Of a DNA stretch of 38,384 nt, positions 1 through 8,092 are shown one piece after another. How positions within the stretch are numbered: the first letter of the stretch is position 1; every line of letters starts with the position of its first letter. The DNA comes from Actinomycetes bacterium (GTDB lineage Bacteria; Actinomycetota; Thermoleophilia; BMS3ABIN01). The stretch is from assembly GCA_021790115.1 (NCBI GenBank), contig JAJYIM010000020.1:1-38384 (forward strand). The letters are read 5' to 3'. The notes beneath the pieces are model-generated. The model saw only the letters and a list, made by a program, of their open reading frames with translations, was not told the DNA's origin and made no database searches. The position numbers and the translations under genes are program-made.

Positions 1-2344
1 CGGTGAGCGTGCGCTGCGGCGAGCGGAACTCGAGGTTTAAAGCAACACTTTTCTTGCCGGCGCCAACCTGGCTGCCGGCAAAAATGTCAAATATCCGGGC
101 GCTGTGAAGCAGCGGCGCGCCTGCATCCCGGACCACGGCGATGATTTCCGCCGCCGCCGTATCTGCCTCCACTACCACGGCAATGTCTTGAAAGGAGGCC
201 GGATAGGTGATGAGATCTTCAAAAACGGCAATACCTCTGGAGCCTGCTATCAGCTCTTCCTGAAACAGCTCAAAAGCGACCACGGGCCGGTCGATGTCAA
301 AGGCCTTGAGCACCAGCGGATGCACTTCGCCCACATAGCCAATGCGGCTGCCGGCAACGGTTATATCCGCCGCCTTTCCGGGATGAAGGAACGGCTCCTT
401 TGTGCGGGCCACTCCGAAGCTGCCGGACACGGCTGCGAACATTGCTTCCACCAGGCCCTTGCCCGTGAAAAAATCAGGCCCAGAACCGCCGCCGCGCCAG
501 GACTGCCCCTGCAAGGAGCCGCACAGGCAGCCGGCGACCGCCTCCCTTTCATCACAAAGTTTTGACCCTGTCGCCGGCCAATAGACCCGGCCCAACTCAA
601 AAATGTTGACGTCAAAGTTGCGCTGCGCCAGGTTGGCAGAAACCGTCATCAGCAGGCTGGGCAACATAATCGTGCGCATCAGCGATTGCCCGCTGGAGAT
701 CGGGTTGGCCAGCCGGGCGGCGGTGCGGCGGGCGTCATCCCCGCCCAGCCGCAGCCGGCTGGCGAAATCCTGATCAATAAAACTGTAGGTGATAACTTCG
801 TTTAAGCCGCGCCCGGCCAGCGCCCGCGCCAGCGCCCGCGCGGCGGCCTGCTGATGGGAAAGCCCGCCCATTGCCCGCATGCCGCTTGGCAATGAAGGCG
901 GAATCAGCTCCAGGCCGAAAACGCGCGCAACTTCTTCCACCAAGTCAACTTCGCGCTCGACGTCGGCGCGAAAGCTTGGCGCTTTTACATGCAGGCCGGC
1001 TTCTTCTTTCCTGACTTTAAAGCCGAGATTTGCCAGAATGGCTTCGATCTCCGCGGCAGGCACCGCCACGCCCAGCAGCGCCGCCACGCGCTCCGGCCTC
1101 AGGTGGATCACGTTGGCTTTAAACGGCTCAACCTGAATGTCAACCTGGCCGGCAACCAGCCTGCCGCCGGCAATTTCCACCATCAGCCGCGAGGCCATCG
1201 CCAGCGCTTTGGGCACAAGCTCCCGGTCCAGCCCTTTTTCAAAACGGGTGCTGGACTCGCTGCGCAGGCCCAGCGACATTGAAGTCTCCATGATGCTGCG
1301 GCCGTCAAAGTTGGCTGCTTCCAGAAGAATGTCGGTCGTGCCGGCTGTAACTTCGCTACCCTCGCCACCCATGATGCCGGCAATGGCGGCGGGTTTCTCG
1401 GCGTCGGCGATCACCAGCATGCCGGCCGCCAGCCGGCGCTTGCCGCCATCGATGGTGGTGATCTGCTCCCCCTTGCCGGCGCGCCTGACGGCCAACTGCC
1501 TGCCGGCAATCCGGGCCAGGTCAAAGGCATGCATTGGTTCTCCCAGGGCCCACATCACATAATTGGTGATGTCAACGACGTTATTGACCGGCCTGAGGCC
1601 GGCGGCGGCAAGGCGCGCCTTCAGCCACGCCGGTGATTCGGCGATGCTGACACCAGCGATTAACCGGGCGCCGTAGCGCGGGCAAAGGCCAGGGTCGGCC
1701 ACGGATATGCTGACCAGCTCATTGATATTGTCGTCACCACGGGCCTTAACATCCTGCACCGGCGCGGACTTGAGCTCCGCTCCGGTGACTGCCGCCACTT
1801 CCCTGGCGACGCCGTAAACAGACAGGCAATCGGGCCGGTTCGGCGTCACTTCAATCTCAAGAACCTCGGCGCTTAAGGGCAGGTAGTCAGCAAGGCGGGC
1901 GCCCACCGGCGCGTCTCCGGCAAGAACCATGATGCCGGCAGATTTTGCTGCCAGCCCGAGCTCGCTTTCCGAGCACATCATGCCCTCCGACTTAACGCCC
2001 CGGATCTCCACCGCTGCCAGCCTGCGGCCGTCGGGAAGCATCCCGCCCGGCAGGCAGACGGCAGTTCTGTCGCCTGCCTGGAAATTTTTGGCGCCGCAGA
2101 CGATCTGTGCCATCTCGCCGCCGACATCGACCCGGCAGACAGTCAGTTTGTCAGCCTTGGGGTGAGGCTCAACGGACACGACCCGGCCGATAACGAAGCG
2201 GTCCAGGTTGCCCTTTCCGGCAGGCAGGCCGGCATGGCTGATCCGCTCCACTTCGGTGCCGGTCAGAGCCAGCCGGTCGGCCAGCTCCCGGGCCGGCATA
2301 TCAATATCCACGTATTCTTTTAGCCAGGAGACAGGGACTTTCAT
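1..2344 (-). CDS. pheT: Phenylalanyl-tRNA synthetase beta subunit (3' end outside window)
   Basis: Beta subunit of the alpha2-beta2 enzyme that charges tRNA-Phe. Reading the minus strand from the ATG at 2344 gives MKVPVSWLKEYVDIDMPARE, the standard PheT N-terminus. An EMAP-like tRNA-binding domain follows (GRVVSVEPHPKADKLTVCRVD), then the core with VEVTPNRPDCLS-like and AFDLARI segments, and the B5 and catalytic-like modules. About 781 codons are present and the frame is open to the window edge, so only the C-terminal end is missing. The ATG has no good ribosome binding site: a GGATGCTGGA-type repeat sits directly before it, and the nearest purine run (AAAAAGG) is about 25 bases away. The 303 bp gap to pheS is far wider than usual for this gene pair and is filled by repeats. 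Confidence 0.96.
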   Translation of the reverse strand, partial: MKVPVSWLKEYVDIDMPARELADRLALTGTEVERISHAGLPAGKGNLDRFVIGRVVSVEPHPKADKLTVCRVDVGGEMAQIVCGAKNFQAGDRTAVCLPGGMLPDGRRLAAVEIRGVKSEGMMCSESELGLAAKSAGIMVLAGDAPVGARLADYLPLSAEVLEIEVTPNRPDCLSVYGVAREVAAVTGAELKSAPVQDVKARGDDNINELVSISVADPGLCPRYGARLIAGVSIAESPAWLKARLAAAGLRPVNNVVDITNYVMWALGEPMHAFDLARIAGRQLAVRRAGKGEQITTIDGGKRRLAAGMLVIADAEKPAAIAGIMGGEGSEVTAGTTDILLEAANFDGRSIMETSMSLGLRSESSTRFEKGLDRELVPKALAMASRLMVEIAGGRLVAGQVDIQVEPFKANVIHLRPERVAALLGVAVPAAEIEAILANLGFKVRKEEAGLHVKAPSFRADVEREVDLVEEVARVFGLELIPPSLPSGMRAMGGLSHQQAAARALARALAGRGLNEVITYSFIDQDFASRLRLGGDDARRTAARLANPISSGQSLMRTIMLPSLLMTVSANLAQRNFDVNIFELGRVYWPATGSKLCDEREAVAGCLCGSLQGQSWRGGGSGPDFFTGKGLVEAMFAAVSGSFGVARTKEPFLHPGKAADITVAGSRIGYVGEVHPLVLKAFDIDRPVVAFELFQEELIAGSRGIAVFEDLITYPASFQDIAVVVEADTAAAEIIAVVRDAGAPLLHSARIFDIFAGSQVGAGKKSVALNLEFRSPQRTLT

Positions 2345-2431
2345 GATAAACCGGATGCTGGAAGAAACCTTTTTGGATCCAACGGGTTTGTGGCCATCAA
2401 GCTGCTCAATTCAGAAACATTCATGTTAAGC

Positions 2432-2607
2432 GCCTATTTCGATAGGTAATTCGTAGGGAGGCCGAGCGAAAAGGCGATGGGCAAGGACGCAGGAGGAAAA
2501 AGCCCGCAGTCGTACCCGCTGCGGTACGCCCTGGACTTTTTGCTCTTAAGGACGCAGCCCATGGACTTTGCAGTCGGCCGCAGCAGAATACGCCTATCGA
2601 AATAGGC
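2432..2607. repeat. Complete 176-bp palindromic intergenic element (family A, copy 1)
   Basis: The ends are a perfect 15-bp inverted repeat: GCCTATTTCGATAGG at 2432-2446 and its complement at 2593-2607. Inside, arms such as GATGGGC/GCCCAT, the AAAAAG/CTTTTT block and CGTACC/GGTACG pair in order, so the whole element can fold into one long imperfect hairpin. The core matches the copy at 38263-38384 over about 120 bp, although the outer ends of the two copies differ completely. It contains no open reading frame of note. It lies between pheS and pheT. Confidence 0.9.
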
Positions 2608-2647
2608 TCTCTGCGCCTTTTTCCGGCATCCATTATCCACAACTGCT

Positions 2648-3700
2648 TCAAAATTGCTTGATAAACCTGAGATCGTTGTCATAAAACATTCTCAGGTCAG
2701 TGACTCCGTGCTTGAGCATGGCAATCCGCTCAACGCCCATGCCGAAGGCAAATCCCGTCACCTCATCGGGCTCATAGTTGACAAAGCCGAAGACATTCGG
2801 ATCGACCAGCCCCGCGCCCAGAATCTCCAGCCAGCCGCTCTGCTTGCAGGAGCGGCAGCCTTCACCGCCGCAGATCATGCAGGAGACATCAACCTCGACG
2901 CTGGGCTCGGTGAAAGGAAAATAGTGCGGCCGCAGGCGGATCTGGCGCTCGGCGCCAAACATGGCCTTGGCGAAGGCCTCCAGCGTCCCTTTCAGGTCGG
3001 CCATGGTGATGCGCTCATCCACAGCCAGGCCCTCGACCTGGTGGAACATGGGCGTGTGGGTGGCGTCGGAGTCGCGCCGGTAGACGCGCCCCGGAATGAT
3101 GACATAAACGGGCGGATCCTCTTTCTCCATCACCCGGATCTGCACCGGAGACGTATGAGTGCGCAGCAGCGCCTCCGCCTCGCCCTCAATAAAAAAAGTG
3201 TCGTGGAGCGACCGGGCCGGATGACCTTCGGGTGTATTTAAGGCAGTGAAATTATAATAATCAGTCTCAATTTCCGGCCCCTCGGCAATGCGGTAGCCAA
3301 GCCCGGTAAAGATGTCCTCTATCTCCCAAAGCGTCTGGGTTATCAAGTGCAGGCGGCCGTTTGGAAACGGCTCGCCGGGCAAGGTGATGTCGACGCGTTC
3401 TTCGGCCAGGCGGCGATCCAGCGCTTCCGACTCCAGCGCCTGCCTGCGCCCGGCCAGCGCCTGCTCCACGGCAGCGCGCGCCTGATTGCCAAGCTTGCCG
3501 GCGAGCGGGCGCTCCGATGGCGACATCCCGGGAATGGCGCGCAGCATCCGGGACAGCTCGCTCTTGCGCCCCAGGTGCCGGACGCGGGCAGCCTCCAGCG
3601 CCGCTTCTGTTTCCGCGGCGGCAATGTCGGCCGCCGCCTTCTCATAAATTGCCGCCAGGCCGGGATGCCGCTGCAATTGTTTTTTGAGGTCAAAGTCCAT
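2648..3700 (-). CDS. pheS: Phenylalanyl-tRNA synthetase alpha subunit
   Basis: Catalytic class II subunit of PheRS, 350 residues, a normal length. An N-terminal coiled coil (about 1-90) precedes the class II core: GPEIETDYYNFTALN, motif 2 RVYRRDSDATHTPMFHQVEG, the family cysteine cluster CMICGGEGCRSCKQSGW, and motif 3 GFAFGMGVERIAML near the C-terminus. It is downstream of the methyltransferase gene and upstream of pheT. The ATG at 3700 has no recognisable Shine-Dalgarno sequence; the bases before it are the degenerate end of a family A repeat (copy 2). Translation may therefore be weak or rely on another signal. Confidence 0.97.
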   Translation of the reverse strand: MDFDLKKQLQRHPGLAAIYEKAAADIAAAETEAALEAARVRHLGRKSELSRMLRAIPGMSPSERPLAGKLGNQARAAVEQALAGRRQALESEALDRRLAEERVDITLPGEPFPNGRLHLITQTLWEIEDIFTGLGYRIAEGPEIETDYYNFTALNTPEGHPARSLHDTFFIEGEAEALLRTHTSPVQIRVMEKEDPPVYVIIPGRVYRRDSDATHTPMFHQVEGLAVDERITMADLKGTLEAFAKAMFGAERQIRLRPHYFPFTEPSVEVDVSCMICGGEGCRSCKQSGWLEILGAGLVDPNVFGFVNYEPDEVTGFAFGMGVERIAMLKHGVTDLRMFYDNDLRFIKQF

Positions 3701-3716
3701 ACATGTTAATTGGTTC

Positions 3717-3792
3717 AGGATCTATCTCAAAAGGCCGGTCGTTGCCAAGCCGGGCGAAAAGGCCATCGGCCAGGACGCTGCTGCGAACCATC
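3717..3792. repeat. Degenerate half of a family A element (copy 2)
   Basis: Begins GGATCTATCTCAAAAGGC, the same end as the copies at 33241 and 38263. It continues as a diverged version of the left half of the core: CGGGCGAAAAGGCCATCGGCCAGGACGC compares with CGAGCGAAAAGGCGATGGGCAAGGACGC in copy 1. The right half is not recognisable. It lies immediately before the pheS start codon in the 179-bp gap between the methyltransferase gene and pheS. Confidence 0.7.
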
Positions 3793-3879
3793 GAGCTGTT
3801 GGCGCGGCCCACCTGCACAAACTCTAACATTTACGTTCAGGCGGTTCTACAATTCGCAGCGCATAAAGCTTCTGTCCGG

Positions 3880-4734
3880 TCATTGCTTTCCGGGCGCCCG
3901 GTTGCGCTCATCCCGTTGCCTTGATGCTTCATAAAGCAGAACCGACCCGGCCATGGCGACGTTTAAAGATTCCGCCCCTGTTTTTTGAGGAATTTTCACA
4001 GTTATGCCCGCGGCCGCCAAAGCCCGCCTGGAAAGGCCGCCGCGCTCCGTGCCCAGGACCAGGACGCCGCCGTTTGCCAAGCCGGCTTTCCACACCGGCC
4101 CACCCTTGTGAGGATCGGCGGCAATAATGCCAAGGCCTGCTTCGGATGCCCAGGAGATCATCTCCGGCAATTTGACGTTCAGGCAGACAGGGACCTGGAA
4201 GATTGAACCCATGGTGGCGCGCAGGGCCTTGGAGCTGTAAGGATCGGCGCTGCCGGGACCCAAAATGATGCCGCCCGCTCCAAATGCGGCCGCCGCCCGG
4301 ACGAGCGTCCCTACGTTCCCCGGATCCGCAACTCCGGCCAGATAAAGGAAAATACCTGTGGCCGGCGCTGGTCGCAAATTCTGCAGGGGCTGATCGACAA
4401 AACTAAAGACGGAAATAACCCGGCTGCCGCTGCCGAGGCCCGATAGCCTGGTCAGCACCGGATTCGGGCAAGAAAAAAGCTCCGTGCCCGCAAGCGAAGT
4501 GCGGCCCGGCCCGGCCTGCGCCCGCATCAGGCGCTCCGCTGCTTTTTCCTCAAACTCCGCCAGCGAAAAAACGCGCCGAGGAATCACGCCGCGTTCCAAC
4601 GCCGCGTCCAGCAGGTCTTCGCCCTCGGTCAAAAAAAGCCTGCCTGCATAACGGTTCCGTTTCCGTTTCAGCCGGGCAGTTTCCTTAACCGCCTGATTAT
4701 TGCTGCTGGCGATCCGCTTGGGCTTCACCTTCAT
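3880..4734 (-). CDS. SpoU/TrmH-family RNA 2'-O-ribose methyltransferase
   Basis: A SAM-dependent ribose methyltransferase of the SPOUT class, 284 residues. The N-terminal substrate-binding domain (IASSNNQAVKETARLKRKRNRYAGRLFLTEGEDLL) is typical of 23S rRNA methyltransferases found beside pheS. The knot domain carries all three motifs: NVGTLVRAAAAFGAGGIILG, VLVLGTERGGLS and IPQKTGAESLNVAMAGSVLLYE. Its place between rplT and pheS matches a common bacterial order. The exact target nucleotide cannot be read from the sequence. The ATG at 4734 has only a weak ribosome binding site. Confidence 0.93.
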   Translation of the reverse strand: MKVKPKRIASSNNQAVKETARLKRKRNRYAGRLFLTEGEDLLDAALERGVIPRRVFSLAEFEEKAAERLMRAQAGPGRTSLAGTELFSCPNPVLTRLSGLGSGSRVISVFSFVDQPLQNLRPAPATGIFLYLAGVADPGNVGTLVRAAAAFGAGGIILGPGSADPYSSKALRATMGSIFQVPVCLNVKLPEMISWASEAGLGIIAADPHKGGPVWKAGLANGGVLVLGTERGGLSRRALAAAGITVKIPQKTGAESLNVAMAGSVLLYEASRQRDERNRAPGKQ

Positions 4735-4814
4735 CTAAGGTTCAATCAGGGATAGGGTTGCAGCCGCGATTGGGATTAAAATACCCGGCAACAAGAAACC
4801 TGAGCCGCGCCGGG

Positions 4815-5174
4815 TCAGGCCGACAGCGCCGATTTGGCCTGCTGAGCTAAAGTGGAAAACGTTTCCGGGTCGCTCACCGCCAGGTCAGCAAGCGTGCGCC
4901 GGTTCAGATTGATCTCTGCCTGCTTCAGTCCATGGATGAGCTGGTTGTAGGAAAGGCCATTCTGGCGGGCGGCGGCGTTGATCCTGGTGATCCACAACCG
5001 TCGGAAATCGCGCTTGCGCGCCCGCCGGTCACGGAAAGCATACATCAGCGAACGGCTGACCTGCTCCTTGGCGCGCTTGTAACTGGAATTCTTGCTGCCC
5101 CGGTATCCTCTCGCTTCAGCCAGGACCTTGCGCCTTTTTTTACGGGCGTGCACGCCCCTTTTTACTCGCGGCAT
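4815..5174 (-). CDS. rplT: 50S ribosomal protein L20
   Basis: 119 residues with the invariant [19 protein letters not shown] start, the [17 protein letters not shown] segment, [22 protein letters not shown] and [12 protein letters not shown]20 binds 23S rRNA early in large-subunit assembly and in known systems also represses its own operon through the mRNA leader. Third gene of infC-rpmI-rplT, with a GAGGAG ribosome binding site just before the ATG. Confidence 0.98.
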   Translation of the reverse strand: MPRVKRGVHARKKRRKVLAEARGYRGSKNSSYKRAKEQVSRSLMYAFRDRRARKRDFRRLWITRINAAARQNGLSYNQLIHGLKQAEINLNRRTLADLAVSDPETFSTLAQQAKSALSA

Positions 5175-5263
5175 TTTCTGTCAACTCCTCTATCTCTCAC
5201 CCGGCAGCCTCTTGGCCTGCCAAAAAAAGCAGCGCCCAGGGGGGCACTTCGCGCCCGGCCCGG

Positions 5264-5461
5264 CTATCTCTTGCCCAGCAATCTTCTGGCTCCGCCCACA
5301 TCGCCCGGGCTCACATCAACATTTTTGCGAAAGCTCCTTTTCCGCTTCGGGCTTTTCTTTTCCAGAATATGGCTCTTGAAACCGCGGCGGCGCAACAGCT
5401 TTCCTCCGGACGTAAACCGGAACCGTTTCGCGGCGCCGCGGTGCGTTTTCATCTTTGGCAC
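5264..5461 (-). CDS. rpmI: 50S ribosomal protein L35
   Basis: 65 residues, [42 protein letters not shown], highly basic and diagnostic for L35. It starts with GTG at 5461, five bases after an AGGAA ribosome binding site. It sits between infC and rplT in the standard order. An 89-bp GC-rich spacer separates it from rplT. Confidence 0.98.
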   Translation of the reverse strand: MPKMKTHRGAAKRFRFTSGGKLLRRRGFKSHILEKKSPKRKRSFRKNVDVSPGDVGGARRLLGKR

Positions 5462-5495
5462 AGGCGTTCCTTTCGCTTAGCTTGGCGCTGACTTT

Positions 5496-6032
5496 CTATT
5501 TGACAGGTGCTAGCACCATGACCATGTTCCTGCCGTCAAGATTTGGCTCTGATTCGATCACGCCCAGCCCGGCTACATCATCAGCCAGACGCCGGAGCAG
5601 CTCCTCTCCCTTCCGGGGATGGACCACCTCGCGGCCGCGAAACATGATCGTCACCTTGACCTTGTCTTTGCTACGCAGAAACCGCGCCACATGCCCCTTC
5701 TTGGTCTGATAATCATGGGCGCCGATCTTGGGGCGCAGCTTTATCTCCTTGACAACGATTGTGGACTGATGCTTGCGCGCCTGCTTGGCCTTCTGCTCCA
5801 GCTCGTACTTGTACTTGCCGTAATCAAGGATCCGGCACACCGGCGGGTCTGCATTCGGGGCCACCTCGACAAGGTCCAGGTTGTGCGAGCCGGCGAAGTC
5901 AAGCGCTTCCTGGCGGCTCTTGATGCCAATCTGCTCGCCGCTGGGACCAATCAGCCTCACCTGGTCCGCCCTGACGGCTTCATTTATCCGGGTAAAGTCC
6001 CTCACCCGGGCCTTATACTGTGCGACCGGCAA
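5496..6032 (-). CDS. infC: Translation initiation factor IF-3
   Basis: 178 residues. The N-terminal domain carries [23 protein letters not shown] and the linker [19 protein letters not shown]. The C-terminal domain holds [27 protein letters not shown] and [15 protein letters not shown]-3 binds the 30S subunit and checks start codons, and infC itself is known for rare start codons. Here the only standard start after the in-frame TAA at 6047 is TTG at 6032, and it lies just 3 bases after a strong GGAGG (6036-6040). The true start could therefore be a non-standard codon a few triplets on. First gene of its transcription unit, behind a leader of about 250 bases with an attenuator. Confidence 0.97.
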   Translation of the reverse strand: MPVAQYKARVRDFTRINEAVRADQVRLIGPSGEQIGIKSRQEALDFAGSHNLDLVEVAPNADPPVCRILDYGKYKYELEQKAKQARKHQSTIVVKEIKLRPKIGAHDYQTKKGHVARFLRSKDKVKVTIMFRGREVVHPRKGEELLRRLADDVAGLGVIESEPNLDGRNMVMVLAPVK

Positions 6033-6117
6033 ACACCTCCCTTCTTAACAATTTGATCTTCATCTTTTCTGCGATGCTTTCTTTGACGTCTTCAGCCTGA
6101 CGCTGGGAATCAGCACG

Positions 6118-6142
6118 AAAAAAGGGTACCCGCAAGCACCCT
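6118..6142 (-). terminator. Intrinsic terminator / attenuator in the infC leader
   Basis: On the minus strand AGGGTGC pairs with GTACCCT (seven pairs with one G-U) around the loop TTGCGG, followed directly by six U. It lies after the infC promoter and about 85 bases before the start codon, so it ends transcription before the genes rather than after them. Eight bases of its left arm (GGGTGCTT) are exactly complementary to AAGCACCC in an upstream hairpin (6261-6268). This gives a possible alternative pairing. Confidence 0.6.
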
Positions 6143-6254
6143 GTTGTAATCAGCTTCAAGCATAGGCGCACCGCCCAGCTGAACTCGGATATAGCGGACC
6201 TGCAAGCTCTCATTCAGGGCACGGCCATCATGGCCGCGACATTGCCGGCAGGTG

Positions 6255-6270
6255 AGAAGCGGGTGCTTCT
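6255..6270 (-). promoter_or_regulatory. Leader hairpin able to compete with the infC attenuator
   Basis: The minus-strand sequence AGAAGC-ACCC-GCTTCT is a perfect 6-bp stem with a 4-base loop, close to the predicted 5' end of the infC transcript. Its AAGCACCC segment is complementary to the left arm of the attenuator at 6118-6142. Known L20-controlled leaders use long-range pairing or pseudoknots; whether this one binds L20 is inference. Confidence 0.45.
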
Positions 6271-6288
6271 ACTTTATTCACGAAAGAG

Positions 6289-6297
6289 AGTATAACA
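6289..6297 (-). promoter_or_regulatory. Extended -10 promoter of the infC operon
   Basis: The minus strand reads TGTTATACT, an extended -10 (TGnTATACT), about 250 bases before infC and just downstream of nadE. No convincing -35 hexamer is present, which extended -10 promoters tolerate. The same TGnTATACT form occurs before rpsF. Confidence 0.5.
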
Positions 6298-6326
6298 TAA
6301 AGCGGATGGCGGATGCTGGATTAAAG
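6297..6326 (+). repeat. Short GGATGCTGGA repeat (family B)
   Basis: CATAAAGCGGATGGCGGATGCTGGATT. Related sequences occur at 2345-2361, 10142-10187 and 29824-29856, all with an ATAAA-n-CGGATGCTGG core. It lies between the nadE stop and the infC promoter. Confidence 0.6.
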
Positions 6327-6331
6327 TCCGT

Positions 6332-8074
6332 TTATGGCGCCCAGAAGCGGTTTGTGATCGGGAAGCGGCGGTCCTTGCCAAAAGCCCTGGCGGTGATCTT
6401 GATGCCTGGCGGCGCCTGGCGGCGCTTGTACTCGTTGCGGTCAATCATGCGGATCACCCGGCGGACGGTCTCCTCGTCTAGCCCGGCCGCGACCATGTCC
6501 TTGATACTGCGGTCGTACTCGACGTACTCCGCGATGATGCGGTCAAGCACCTCGTAGGGCGGCAATGTATCCTGATCCTTCTGGTTCTCGGCCAGCTCGG
6601 CGCTGGGCTCGCGGTCGATAACGCTTTGGGGGATAATTTCGGCGCCCAGGGAATTGCGGTAACGGCACAGGTCGTACACCATCGTCTTGGGCACATCCTT
6701 GATGACAGCAAAGCCGCCGGCCATGTCGCCGTAAAGCGTCGAGTAGCCGACGCTGGTCTCACTTTTATTCCCAGTAGTCAATACAAGCCAGCCGAACTTG
6801 TTGGAGAGCGCCATCAGGATGTTGCCGCGGATGCGCGCCTGCAGGTTTTCCTCGGTGATGTCCGGCCCGCGGCCGGCAAATTGCGGCTTCAGATCGTCCA
6901 GATATGCGGAAAAAATAGTCTCGATGCGGGCAATCCTCAGCTCGATTCCCAGCCTCTCGGCCAGAACCCGGGCGTCCCGGCGCGTTCCTTCCGAGGTGTA
7001 ACGGGAAGGCATGGAAATGCCGATTACGTTCTCCTTGCCGAGCGCGTCCACCGCCACGACTGCGGTGAGGGAGGAATCGACCCCGCCGGAAAGCCCGATC
7101 AGCACTTTCTCAAAGCCGTTCTTGCGCACATAATCTTGCACTCCCAGCACCAGTGCCTGATAAATTTCGGCCGCGCCATCAAGAGGAACCGGCAGGTGCG
7201 GCTGCAGTTGCCCGTTTTTTCGCCCGCTCTTGCTGCACGTTTTGGGAAAACCGGCAACCAGCCGCTCCACCGGCCCGGGATGCCTTTCCTCGATCCCGCG
7301 GCGGCGGCCGCTGGTGTCACGCTGGCGGGAGGCAAGCACTTCCTCGAGATCGACATCGGCAACCACCATATCTTCCTCGAAGCTTTTGCCGCGCGCCAGC
7401 AGGTTTCCATGCTCGTCGTAAATGAGGCTGTTGCCATCGAAAACCAGTTCGTCCTGGCCGCCCACCATGTTGACATACGCGACGGGCGTGAGGTAATCGC
7501 GCGCGCGCGTCTCCAGCATCTCCTCCCTGGTCTTGGTGCGGCGGACGCGGTAGGGAGATGAAGATATATTTAGAATCAGGTTGGCGCCGGCGGCGACCTG
7601 GGCGCCGATCGGCTCATCTGGATACCAGATATCCTCACAAATGTTAAGGCCGATGCTGGCGCCTCCCATCTCGAAGAGCAGCGGTTTTTCGCCGGCATTG
7701 AAGTAGCGGAACTCGTCAAAGACGCCGTAGTTGGGAAGGCGGATTTTGTGGCAGACGCCGGCAACTTCGCCGGCGCTGATGACGGCCGCGGCATTGTAGA
7801 TCTCTCCCGGCGCATCGAGGAAGCCGACGACGGCAATAATGTCTTCCACGGCCCCGGCCACCTCGCCCAGCGCCTTCATGTTCGCCCTCAAGAAATCAGG
7901 ATTAAAGGTGAGGTCTTCGGGGGGGTAGCCGGTTAGCGCCAGCTCCGGGAACGCCACCAGGTCGGCGCCCAGCTCAGCGGCCAGCTCTATGCCCGCGATG
8001 ATTTTGACAACGTTGCCCTTAAAATCGCCGACAGTGGAGTTGATCTGGGCCAATGCTATGCGAATGAGGTGCAT
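6332..8074 (-). CDS. nadE: Glutamine-dependent NAD+ synthetase
   Basis: Last step of NAD+ synthesis, amidating nicotinate adenine dinucleotide with ammonia released from glutamine. 580 residues from the ATG at 8074 (MHLIRIALAQINSTVGDF). Codons further upstream in the same frame run through a palindrome and are not protein-like. The N-terminal nitrilase-type glutaminase has its triad in FPELALTGYPPEDL (Glu44), CHKIRLPNYGVFDE (Lys110) and GLNICEDIWYP (Cys146). The C-terminal synthetase has the PP-loop LSGGVDSSLTAVVAVDALG and NKSETSVGYSTLYGDMAGGFAVIKDVPKT. The enzyme is complete. It lies between thrS and infC, an uncommon insertion into that cluster. Confidence 0.97.
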   Translation of the reverse strand: MHLIRIALAQINSTVGDFKGNVVKIIAGIELAAELGADLVAFPELALTGYPPEDLTFNPDFLRANMKALGEVAGAVEDIIAVVGFLDAPGEIYNAAAVISAGEVAGVCHKIRLPNYGVFDEFRYFNAGEKPLLFEMGGASIGLNICEDIWYPDEPIGAQVAAGANLILNISSSPYRVRRTKTREEMLETRARDYLTPVAYVNMVGGQDELVFDGNSLIYDEHGNLLARGKSFEEDMVVADVDLEEVLASRQRDTSGRRRGIEERHPGPVERLVAGFPKTCSKSGRKNGQLQPHLPVPLDGAAEIYQALVLGVQDYVRKNGFEKVLIGLSGGVDSSLTAVVAVDALGKENVIGISMPSRYTSEGTRRDARVLAERLGIELRIARIETIFSAYLDDLKPQFAGRGPDITEENLQARIRGNILMALSNKFGWLVLTTGNKSETSVGYSTLYGDMAGGFAVIKDVPKTMVYDLCRYRNSLGAEIIPQSVIDREPSAELAENQKDQDTLPPYEVLDRIIAEYVEYDRSIKDMVAAGLDEETVRRVIRMIDRNEYKRRQAPPGIKITARAFGKDRRFPITNRFWAP

Positions 8075-8092
8075 CGGCCGCCTCACTGATTC

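Noticed and set aside
4932-5480. 182-codon plus-strand frame over rplT and rpmI
   Set aside because: It covers two certain ribosomal protein genes on the other strand.
7153-7425. Frames of 60-90 codons inside nadE
   Set aside because: They are shadows of nadE in other frames, without ribosome binding sites.
6626-7561. 311-codon frame opposite nadE
   Set aside because: It is antisense to the conserved nitrilase and PP-loop domains of NadE; long opposite frames are common in GC-rich genes.
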